From assembly GCF_044594925.1 (NCBI RefSeq), contig NZ_CP138991.1, positions 248,001 to 312,000 of the forward strand: a DNA stretch of 64,000 nucleotides, read 5' to 3'. Shown here piece by piece: positions 38,741 to 45,480 of the stretch. Origin of the DNA: Maribacter sp044594925. Lineage in GTDB: Bacteria; Bacteroidota; Bacteroidia; Flavobacteriales; Flavobacteriaceae. Position 1 is the stretch's first letter. Every line of letters begins with the position of its first letter. Below the pieces are notes generated by a model that was not told the origin of the DNA, made no database searches, and was given only the letters and a program-made list of their open reading frames with translations. Position numbers and translations under genes: made by a program.

Positions 38741-39298
38741 TTACTTTGTATTTGTAATAATCTCTGCAAGTAATTTTTTGGCCCTTAACAATTTTACTTT
38801 AACATTGTTCATTGGCTCATTGAGCTTATCTGCTATATCAGCATAGCTAAGTTCATTGAAGAACCTTAGATTTATGACTTCTTGGTAATGTGGTTTAAGC
38901 TTTTTGATATCTCTGAGTAGGTTTGCTAGATTTTGCTCTTGTATCAGTTGATCTTCCATGGAAGGAGCATTATCCAACACTTTACGGATTGCCTCACCAC
39001 TACCTCTGGTATCTAAGATGCTTCTTTTTCTTTTACGAATAAGGTCTATGTGAATATTTTTAGAAATAGCTATGAGCCAAGTTTTGAAAACATAGGCGTT
39101 GTCATAGGTATTTATTTTGTCAAAAGCTTTAGAGAAGGTTTGTATAGTAATGTCTTCAGCGTCATTTTCATTCTCTGTGCGCTTTAATTGAAATCCATAA
39201 ACATCGTTCCAAAAACAATCTAAAAGTTTACTAAAAGCAATTTGGTTGCCTTTTTTCGCCTTTGCGATTGTGTCTTCCAGAACTTTTTTGTTATCCAA
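38741..39298 (-). CDS. ECF-type RNA polymerase sigma factor
   Basis: 185 residues. Region 2 spans about residues 20-90 (DVYGFQLKRTENENDAEDIT, VFKTWLIAISKNIHIDLIRK) and region 4 about 120-180 (YQEVINLRFFNELSYADIAD, NVKVKLLRAKKLL). There is no N-terminal 1.1 region, as expected for ECF factors. No anti-sigma gene of a known class is adjacent; the gene upstream on the same strand encodes a 66-residue cysteine-rich membrane-anchored protein, with a 56-bp gap. Regulon unknown. Confidence 0.9.
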   Translation of the reverse strand: MDNKKVLEDTIAKAKKGNQIAFSKLLDCFWNDVYGFQLKRTENENDAEDITIQTFSKAFDKINTYDNAYVFKTWLIAISKNIHIDLIRKRKRSILDTRGSGEAIRKVLDNAPSMEDQLIQEQNLANLLRDIKKLKPHYQEVINLRFFNELSYADIADKLNEPMNNVKVKLLRAKKLLAEIITNTK

Positions 39299-39354
39299 TA
39301 TAAATAATTACTATAAGTTATAAGAAACTCGTAAACCTTAGCTATCTCCCTATT

Positions 39355-39555
39355 TTAGGCCACTATATCTTTTTTACAGTCTTGTTCGCTCGGAAGTTTT
39401 CCGCACATGCCACAGGCTTCTCCATCCTTGTTCAAGAATGGACTTTGACTTGCACAGGTGCCTGCAAATTTACCATCTTTTTTTGCCCAAATCTTTATAG
39501 CTATCCCTGAAAACGCAAGTGCTAAAAGACCTATGGTGAGTAAAATAAGTTTCAT
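39355..39555 (-). CDS. Small cysteine-rich membrane-anchored or secreted protein (66 residues)
   Basis: Residues 3-21 form one hydrophobic helix (LILLTIGLLALAFSGIAI) serving as anchor or signal. The rest is small and polar with four cysteines: GTCASQS, GEACGMCGK and EQDCKK. The AKKDGKFAGTCASQSPFL pattern recurs in flavobacterial small proteins annotated only as membrane or secreted. It lies directly upstream of an ECF sigma gene on the same strand, after its own putative -7 box. A metal or redox role for the cysteines is possible. No function is assigned. Confidence 0.75.
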   Translation of the reverse strand: MKLILLTIGLLALAFSGIAIKIWAKKDGKFAGTCASQSPFLNKDGEACGMCGKLPSEQDCKKDIVA

Positions 39556-39570
39556 AAACTAAAATTTTTA

Positions 39571-39578
39571 CAAAGATA
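39571..39578 (-). promoter_or_regulatory. Putative -7 box of the 66-residue protein / ECF sigma pair
   Basis: TATCTTTG on the minus strand matches TAnnTTTG, 16 bp before the ATG at 39555 and just after the terminator of the anti-sigma gene. Confidence 0.35.
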
Positions 39579-39585
39579 AAAAAAT

Positions 39586-39606
39586 AAAGCCCCTAGTAGG
39601 GGCTTT
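39586..39606 (-). terminator. Terminator after the sigma/anti-sigma operon
   Basis: Stem aaagcccc / ggggcttt with loop TAGTA lies 22 bp past the stop at 39629. On the minus strand it is followed by TTTATTTTTTT. Confidence 0.85.
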
Positions 39607-39628
39607 AAGATTACTTTAATATGAGGAT

Positions 39629-40387
39629 TTAGTAAGAGATGTTCGCAACTATATTATCTACGGTCGGATTTAGATTTCCGCCTTCTGGTTCAATTGTAAT
39701 ATAACTAACCGCATTTTCTGCATACGGCAACGCCATTAGATTTTGGCTGTTTGTAGCCTCTTCTATAATTCCTAGATTTAACATTTCTCCATTAACCTCT
39801 GCCCACATCTGATAACACTGGTTTTCTGGTAGATTAGGAAGCTTACTAACGTTTATGTAAGAGAGTTTCTTTACAGGGTTGATATAGGCAACAGCCTTTA
39901 ATTCTTTGGCTTTTCTATTACCATTAACAGTGTATTTTTTTGTCTGAGGATTATTGAGGACTATAAATTGGTTCCTTACATCCTCTAGTTGCTGTTTCAT
40001 GTCCGCTTCCAAAAGCTTTATTTTATTACTTACAACACTATTCTCTTCTTGAAGATTTTGGTTCTGGTTGTAAAAGAAATAAGAAGCACTTGCAAACATA
40101 ACAGCTGCAAAACTTGCTGCAATAGCGTACCTAAAGAATTTTTTTCTTCCGCTTCTCTCAGAACGAATCCTTGCTACTATCTTTTCCTTAAGTCCTGCCG
40201 GAGATTTAATGGCATGTAGTTTGGCAAAGGTTTCTAAGTTATCCTGAAGTTCATTGTATGTCTTTCTTACTTCTGGATACATCGCAATATATTGTTCTAC
40301 ACGCAATGCTTCCATATCCGTAGTATTCCCTAAAAGATATTTTTCCAATAAATCGGATGCTAGGAATATTTTAATTTTTTCTTTCAT
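39629..40387 (-). CDS. RskA-type transmembrane anti-sigma factor
   Basis: 252 residues. The cytoplasmic N-terminal region (LASDLLEKYLLGNTTDMEAL) resembles anti-sigma domains without a zinc HxxxCxxC motif. One transmembrane helix lies at about 83-106 (FFRYAIAASFAAVMFASASY), followed by a coiled coil and a periplasmic RskA-type domain (NQCYQMWAEVNGEMLNLG). It should hold the sigma factor encoded just upstream in check until a periplasmic signal triggers cleavage (family knowledge). The genes overlap by 4 bp (ATGA), which favours stoichiometric synthesis. Confidence 0.88.
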   Translation of the reverse strand: MKEKIKIFLASDLLEKYLLGNTTDMEALRVEQYIAMYPEVRKTYNELQDNLETFAKLHAIKSPAGLKEKIVARIRSERSGRKKFFRYAIAASFAAVMFASASYFFYNQNQNLQEENSVVSNKIKLLEADMKQQLEDVRNQFIVLNNPQTKKYTVNGNRKAKELKAVAYINPVKKLSYINVSKLPNLPENQCYQMWAEVNGEMLNLGIIEEATNSQNLMALPYAENAVSYITIEPEGGNLNPTVDNIVANISY

Positions 40388-40947
40388 TGTACTAAATTTA
40401 GTAAAAGCATTATCATAGCCGGACCATAAATCTTACCTAATTCTCTAAGTCCGATTTTTAATCTAGACTTAATGGTTCCTAATGGAATATCCAATTCGTC
40501 ACTAGCTTCTTGTTGCGTCATACCTTGAAAAAATAATGCTTCTAACACTATTTGGTATTTTTCTTCAATCTTTTCTAGATTCTCCTGAATATCCATTAAT
40601 TCTGGCCGTGTGCTTTCAACACCTAAAGTATATACGTCAGAAACATCAATTTGGATTTCCTTGTCGGATTTTGTGTTAACACTCCTTAGCTTATCTATAG
40701 CCGTGTTTCTAGTAATTCTAAATAACCAAGTAAATAGCTTGGCTTTGGAAGGATCGTAAGAATCTGCTTTCTTCCATATTTTCACAAAACTTTCTTGGAG
40801 TACATCTTGGGCTAGTTCCTGATCCCGAACTACTTTATTGGCTACACCTAGTAAGGTATCGCCATAATTATCATACAGTAGTGCAATGGCCTTATCATTG
40901 CGCTCCTGCAGTAATTCAACGATATGTTTTTCAAGTAGTGTGCTCAT
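40384..40947 (-). CDS. ECF-type RNA polymerase sigma factor (SigK-like)
   Basis: 187 residues. Region 2: AIALLYDNYGDTLLGVANKV and LAQDVLQESFVKIWKKADSY, with LFTWLFRITRNTAIDKLRS. Region 4: LEALFFQGMTQQEASDELDI with GTIKSRLKIGLRELG. This is the class typically paired with RskA-type anti-sigma factors, and such a gene follows with a 4-bp overlap. The promoter would lie in the 206-bp gap 40948-41153; no exact TAnnTTTG box was seen there, which leaves room for self-recognition by this ECF factor. Confidence 0.92.
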   Translation of the reverse strand: MSTLLEKHIVELLQERNDKAIALLYDNYGDTLLGVANKVVRDQELAQDVLQESFVKIWKKADSYDPSKAKLFTWLFRITRNTAIDKLRSVNTKSDKEIQIDVSDVYTLGVESTRPELMDIQENLEKIEEKYQIVLEALFFQGMTQQEASDELDIPLGTIKSRLKIGLRELGKIYGPAMIMLLLNLVQ

Positions 40948-41128
40948 AATGTAAAGATGTGTCTAAAGTTTTTGCAAGACAAACATCCAAACCGCTTTAT
41001 CTCTTCGTATATGAATAAACGCTAATTTATAAAATTGATTGTTAAGGCAGCGTTATCTAAAAATATATATCGCATAAGTGGTCAGCTGGTAACTGCTCAC
41101 TTAGTTTTTGGTTAGTTTGGTTTGGTAT

Positions 41129-41155
41129 AACCCTCGTAATTTTATTGCGAGGGTT
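41129..41155 (-). terminator. Terminator overlapping the murB stop codon
   Basis: Stem aaccctcg / cgagggtt with an AT-rich apex, directly after or overlapping the TAA of murB at 41154-41156. The T-tract on the minus strand is weak (ataccaaacc follows), so efficiency may be modest. Confidence 0.6.
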
Positions 41156-42170
41156 ATTTTATGACATTAACTTCTGGTTGAATACTAATTCCGAATTTAG
41201 CATATACTGCTTTGATAATAGTATGAGCCAGACCTAAAATTTCTTCACCTGTGGCCTTATCATAATTTACGAGTACTAAAGCTTGCTTAGTGTGCACACC
41301 TGCATCCCCGAAGCGTTTACCTTTAAAACCACATTGTTCAATAAGCCAACCAGCTGGTATTTTATAGGCAGATTCGGAGACTTTGTAAAAAGGTGCTGTT
41401 GGGTGTTTTTTAGTGAAGTTTTCAAATTCACTTTTAGTGATAATCGGATTTTTAAAGAAACTTCCACTATTTCCTATTTCTTTTGGGTCTGGTAGTTTGT
41501 TGTTTCTAATGGAAATAACGGCATTGGAGATATCCTTGATACTCGGGTCTACGATATGCTGCATTTGTAATTCTTCCTCAATTGCTCCATAGCCAGTGTG
41601 TAATTTATGATCTCTCTTGGTAAGTGCAAAGGTTACGTTAGTAATGACAAAGGCATCTTTTCCTTCCGATTTAAAGAAAGATTCCCGGTAACCGAATTTA
41701 CAATCCTCTTTTGAAAATTCCCTTACTTCTAGATTTTCTCGGTTTATTGCCTCACAACAGACAAAAGAATCCTTTAGTTCAACTCCGTAAGCACCAATAT
41801 TTTGGACAGGTGCCGTACCTGTATTGCCAGGTATAAGCGACATATTTTCTAATCCGCCGAACCCTTGCTCTATGGTCCACAACACGAATTGATGCCAGTT
41901 TTCACCGGCCATGACTTTGATTTTTACGTGCTTATCATTCTCTGAAATAATGGTTTTGCCCTTATTGTTTACATGAATGACCAATGCATTGATATCATTG
42001 ACTAAAAGCATGTTACTACCTCCGCCTAGAATAAACTTTTCTGGGTACTCCTTTAATTCTAAAGCATTTTTTAATTCTTGGACATTGGTTACGGCGACAA
42101 AAAAACGTGCTTTCACGTCAATTCCGAAGGTATTGAAGTTTTTTAACGAGAAGTCTTTCTTAATCTGCAT
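41154..42170 (-). CDS. murB: UDP-N-acetylenolpyruvoylglucosamine reductase
   Basis: 338 residues with a FAD-binding N-terminal domain (NTFGIDVKARFF, LGGGSNMLLV, GFGGLENMSLIPGNTGTAPV, QNIGAYGVELKD) and the MurB C-terminal domain. Motifs near the active site: FGYRESFFKS and GNSGSFFKNP with the catalytic serine, then AGWLIEQCGFKG and HTKQALVLVN. It reduces the enolpyruvyl group to make UDP-MurNAc with NADPH. Its start overlaps the stop of the aminotransferase gene upstream (TAATG), so the two are coupled. Confidence 0.95.
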   Translation of the reverse strand: MQIKKDFSLKNFNTFGIDVKARFFVAVTNVQELKNALELKEYPEKFILGGGSNMLLVNDINALVIHVNNKGKTIISENDKHVKIKVMAGENWHQFVLWTIEQGFGGLENMSLIPGNTGTAPVQNIGAYGVELKDSFVCCEAINRENLEVREFSKEDCKFGYRESFFKSEGKDAFVITNVTFALTKRDHKLHTGYGAIEEELQMQHIVDPSIKDISNAVISIRNNKLPDPKEIGNSGSFFKNPIITKSEFENFTKKHPTAPFYKVSESAYKIPAGWLIEQCGFKGKRFGDAGVHTKQALVLVNYDKATGEEILGLAHTIIKAVYAKFGISIQPEVNVIK

Positions 42171-43360
42171 TATCCAATGTAACTTTTTAAAGCTTCCCCT
42201 AAAATATGAACTGCTCTTTTAAGACTTTCTTGATCGAGTACATAGGCAATTCTAATTTGATTTTTTCCTAAACCGGGCGTAGCATAAAAACCAGCGGCAG
42301 GCGCAACCATGACCGTTTCATTATTTACCCTAAAATCTTCTAGCAGCCATTGTGCAAAATCATCGGCATCTGCAATGGGTAGTTCTGCAATGCAATAAAA
42401 TGCGCCATTAGGTTGTGCTACTTTAACACCATCTAGCTTTTTTAGTTCGGTAATAAGTAAATTTCTTCTTAGAACGTATTCTTCAATGACATCATCAAAA
42501 TAGCTTTGGGGAGTGTCTAAGGCAGCCTCGCTGGCAATTTGGGCATAGGTCGGCGGTGAAAGCCTTGCTTGGGCAAATTTCAAAGCCGTTTTAATTACTT
42601 CTTTGTTCTTGGATACTAAGAAGCCTATCCTTGCCCCACACATACTGTATCTCTTGGATACGGAATCAACAATTATGGCGTGTTCATCTAATCCTTCTTC
42701 CTGTAAGATGGAATAGTGCGAAGTATTGTCGTAAGTAAACTCTCTGTAAACTTCATCCGCAATTAGAAATAAATCATGCTTTTTTACGATTTCCGCCAGT
42801 TTTTGAATCTCTTCTTTGCTATAAAGATATCCCGTAGGGTTACCTGGATTGCAGATGAGGATTCCTTTGGTCCTAGGGGTAATTAATTTTTCGAAATCTG
42901 CTATTGGAGGAAGGGCAAAATTATTTTCAAGTTTTGAAATGACTGGAACTACCTTTACGCCTGAGGCGGTGGCAAACCCATTGTAATTGGCATAAAAAGG
43001 CTCGGGTATAATAATTTCATCTTCGGCATCGGCAATGGAGCCCATAGCGAAAGAAAGTGCCTCGGAACCACCGGTAGTTACAATGATATCTTTTGCGCTT
43101 ACACTAATGCCATTGCGATGATAGTATGCGGCTATCTTGGTTCTATATGCCTCTGAACCTTCTGTTCTGCTATATTCTAAAACGTTAAGGGTGTTGTTTT
43201 TTACCGCATCAAGGGCAATTTGCGGCGTTTTTATATCTGGTTGCCCAATGTTAAGGTGTATGACCTTGGCTCCTTTTTTCTTTGCATTTTCCGCATAAGG
43301 GACTAGTTTTCTAATAGGCGATTCGGGCATGGAAAGCCCTTTTTGGGAAACAGATGGCAT
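42170..43360 (-). CDS. PLP-dependent aminotransferase, class I/II (aspartate aminotransferase-like)
   Basis: 396 residues. PLP-binding landmarks: TTGGSEALSFAMGSIAD, EPFYANYNGFA, LICNPGNPTGYLYS, LIADEVYREFTYD, VDSVSKRYSMCGARIGF (the SxSKRYxMxGxR lysine site) and RIAYVLDQESL at the C-terminal arginine region. The N-terminal APESPIRKL-like MPESPIRKLVPYAENAKK is a flavobacterial trait. Substrate specificity cannot be read from sequence; aspartate, aromatic or alanine-type activity are all possible. It shares one base with the murB start. Confidence 0.9.
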   Translation of the reverse strand: MPSVSQKGLSMPESPIRKLVPYAENAKKKGAKVIHLNIGQPDIKTPQIALDAVKNNTLNVLEYSRTEGSEAYRTKIAAYYHRNGISVSAKDIIVTTGGSEALSFAMGSIADAEDEIIIPEPFYANYNGFATASGVKVVPVISKLENNFALPPIADFEKLITPRTKGILICNPGNPTGYLYSKEEIQKLAEIVKKHDLFLIADEVYREFTYDNTSHYSILQEEGLDEHAIIVDSVSKRYSMCGARIGFLVSKNKEVIKTALKFAQARLSPPTYAQIASEAALDTPQSYFDDVIEEYVLRRNLLITELKKLDGVKVAQPNGAFYCIAELPIADADDFAQWLLEDFRVNNETVMVAPAAGFYATPGLGKNQIRIAYVLDQESLKRAVHILGEALKSYIG

Positions 43361-43510
43361 AAGCTCTAATTTTTAGCAAAAGTGGTAAATCATTGTGGAT
43401 CTTACAATAGTAGCGTAGTTTATTTACCGAGTGCTCGCAGAACTGTTAAAACCCAGGGGTGAAAGAAAAAATGTCGTAACTTGAAGAGAGTTAATCAATT
43501 GGATTACAAG

Positions 43511-44842
43511 ATGTCAACATATTTTTCACGGCTACATTTTTTATTTGCTATATGTTTTCCCATATTCTTCTTTGCCCAGAACTATGAAATGGAGAAAGGG
43601 CAACGGGTTGAAAAGATAAATTTTGAGTTAATTAATAATTTGATGGTTGTTCCTGTTGAGGTAAACGGAACTGAGTTATCCTTTATCTTGGATTCTGGGG
43701 TAGGTACACCAATTTTATTTAATCTTGCGGACCAAGATTCCATTCAACTTAAAAATGTTTCAGAAATCACCATTAATGGTCTCGGTGAGGGCGACCCCAT
43801 AAGTGCGCTTAGTTCTAGCGGTAATTTTTTCAAACTTGGAAATATTAGAAATTTTGCCCAAAAATTATATGTTGTTATGGATGGCGGCATCAATTTTTCT
43901 CCAAGTTTAGGCATACCTATCCATGGTATTATTGGTTATGACCTCTTCAAAGATTTTGTGGTAGATATTAATTATGTTACCAAAAGCATTCGATTTTACG
44001 ATCCTGAAGATTATACCTATAAACATAAAAATAAGTCCAACACCTTACCAATTGATATTATCAATAAAAAAGCTTACTTAGATGCTGAAGTAGGTTTAAG
44101 GAATGACGAACGTTTTGAGGTTAAATTGTTATTGGACACAGGAAGTAGTGATGCAGTTTGGTTATTTGAGGATGAGGATTTAAGTGTTCCCAAAGAATAT
44201 TATGAGGACTTTTTAGGTAAAGGACTTGCTGGTGATATTTATGGAAAACGAACCAGAATCAATCATCTTAAAATAGGGGATTATGAACTGGATAATGCTA
44301 AAGCTGCCTTTCCTGATATGGTAACTTTTAGTTCCATTAAAAATCTCGGAGATAGAAATGGTAGTCTGGGAGGTGAGGTGCTACGAAGGTTCAATATAAC
44401 CTTTGATTATCCGAATGAGCAAATTACTATTAGAAAGAACAGTAATTTTAGGAAACCCTTTCGATATAACATAAGTGGTATAGACTTACAACATGCAGGT
44501 GTACGATATGTATCTGAACGTATTTCTAGTCCTAATGGTGTTGTATTCAACAATGAAAGGAAGTATGGCGATGTTAAGATTTTATTGGAGAATGCTACCA
44601 AGCTCAGTGTTGTTCCTGAAATTGTTGTGTCCGCTATACGTGCTGGAAGTCCAGCCCATAGCGCAGGATTGAAAGAAGGAGATGTAATTTTAGCCGTAAA
44701 CGGGAAAAGGATTCACCGCTATAAGCTTCAAGAGATTTTACATATGTTGAACGATAAACAAGGTAAACGCGTTAAAGTGCTTATTGAAAGATCGGATAAT
44801 GACCTGCTTTTCAGTTTTATTTTAAAAGATCTATTTAAATAA
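43511..44842 (+). CDS. Secreted retropepsin-like aspartyl protease with C-terminal PDZ domain
   Basis: 443 residues from ATG 43511, which places a signal peptide (FLFAICFPIFFFAQ) at the N-terminus; a TTG ten codons upstream (43481) is less likely. Two aspartyl protease lobes follow each other: FILDSGVGTP (D61) and LLLDTGSSDAVW (D209), each with a hydrophobic-Gly partner (HGIIGYDLF; NGSLGGEVLRRF). A PDZ domain fills the end (about 350-443: IRAGSPAHSAGLKEGDVIL). A single chain with both lobes plus PDZ fits the bacterial aspartyl protease/PDZ family, probably acting in the periplasm. Substrates unknown. Confidence 0.88.
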   Translation: MSTYFSRLHFLFAICFPIFFFAQNYEMEKGQRVEKINFELINNLMVVPVEVNGTELSFILDSGVGTPILFNLADQDSIQLKNVSEITINGLGEGDPISALSSSGNFFKLGNIRNFAQKLYVVMDGGINFSPSLGIPIHGIIGYDLFKDFVVDINYVTKSIRFYDPEDYTYKHKNKSNTLPIDIINKKAYLDAEVGLRNDERFEVKLLLDTGSSDAVWLFEDEDLSVPKEYYEDFLGKGLAGDIYGKRTRINHLKIGDYELDNAKAAFPDMVTFSSIKNLGDRNGSLGGEVLRRFNITFDYPNEQITIRKNSNFRKPFRYNISGIDLQHAGVRYVSERISSPNGVVFNNERKYGDVKILLENATKLSVVPEIVVSAIRAGSPAHSAGLKEGDVILAVNGKRIHRYKLQEILHMLNDKQGKRVKVLIERSDNDLLFSFILKDLFK

Positions 44843-44844
44843 AA

Positions 44845-44867
44845 ATAGCCCGGCAGAACCGGGCTAT
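44845..44867. terminator. Bidirectional terminator between the aspartyl protease and DUF1573 genes
   Basis: Stem atagcccgg / ccgggctat with loop CAGAA, 3 bp past the protease stop and 27 bp past the DUF1573 stop on the other strand. It is flanked by A-rich and T-rich sequence. Confidence 0.8.
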
Positions 44868-44893
44868 AACTAATTTTATATGTATAAAGCGTA

Positions 44894-45286
44894 TTACTTT
44901 CCGCTAACGGTAGATTTAATTTCTCCCTTTATCTTTAAAACTTTAGTCGGTGTATCCGCGTTCGATATTACGGTGATAGCCTTTCTAATAGGGCCTACAC
45001 GGTTCGTATCATACTTCACTTGAATTTCACCGGTTTTACCAGGTAAGATAGGAGCTTCTGGTTTCTTAGGTATGGTACAACCACAACTAGAGCTTACTTT
45101 ACTGATAATTAATGGAGCAGAACCCGTATTGGTGAACTCAAATACTCGCACACCATCAGAACCTTTTGCTATTTCTCCATAGTCAACGGTTTCCGTTTTA
45201 AACTCGATTTTAGCGGCCGTATCCTGTGCTGTTACAGTTAATCCGATCAGACCAACAAATAATAGAAGTACTATTTTTTTCATCAT
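44894..45286 (-). CDS. DUF1573 family secreted protein
   Basis: 130 residues from ATG 45286 (ATGATG, so 45283 is also possible); a TTG at 45310 lies inside the promoter and is rejected. Signal peptide MMKKIVLLLFVGLIGLTVTAQ, then one DUF1573 Ig-like domain: DYGEIAKGSDGVRVFEFTN, VSSSCGCTIPKKPEAPILPG and VISNADTPTKVLKIKGE. The CGC motif is typical of the family. Function is unknown; such proteins are abundant in Bacteroidetes envelopes. Confidence 0.88.
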   Translation of the reverse strand: MMKKIVLLLFVGLIGLTVTAQDTAAKIEFKTETVDYGEIAKGSDGVRVFEFTNTGSAPLIISKVSSSCGCTIPKKPEAPILPGKTGEIQVKYDTNRVGPIRKAITVISNADTPTKVLKIKGEIKSTVSGK

Positions 45287-45307
45287 TTTTAATTTTTGAG
45301 CGAATTT

Positions 45308-45339
45308 CAAAATTAAATCTTTTCAGTTCAACCTCAAAA
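45308..45339 (-). promoter_or_regulatory. Promoter of the DUF1573 gene
   Basis: On the minus strand TTTTG (45339-45335), a 19-bp spacer and TAATTTTG (45315-45308) fit the Bacteroidetes sigma-ABfr consensus. The start codon lies 22 bp further on, which gives a short leader. Confidence 0.65.
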
Positions 45340-45342
45340 TCC

Positions 45343-45373
45343 TTTTGTTATACTCTAACGTTACTTATTTTTG
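45343..45373 (+). promoter_or_regulatory. Promoter of valS
   Basis: TTTTG (45343-45347), an 18-bp spacer and TATTTTTG (45366-45373) fit the Bacteroidetes consensus. The leader would be about 100 bp before ATG 45481. It lies almost back to back with the DUF1573 promoter. Confidence 0.6.
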
Positions 45374-45480
45374 TTTCGTATTTAATTTTAGGTAAAAAAG
45401 AAGCTGAAAGCGATATTTAACAAATCTTTTCGGCTTTGTTTTTTAATCCTAACTCCATAATTCAAAAACTATTCCAAAAA

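Noticed and set aside
45287..45310. Start of the DUF1573 protein at TTG 45310
   Set aside because: This codon overlaps the -7 box of the promoter, so the transcript would begin after it.
45436..45480. N-terminal extension of valS from a TTG
   Set aside because: The extension is not family-like and ATG 45481 gives the usual ValRS N-terminus.
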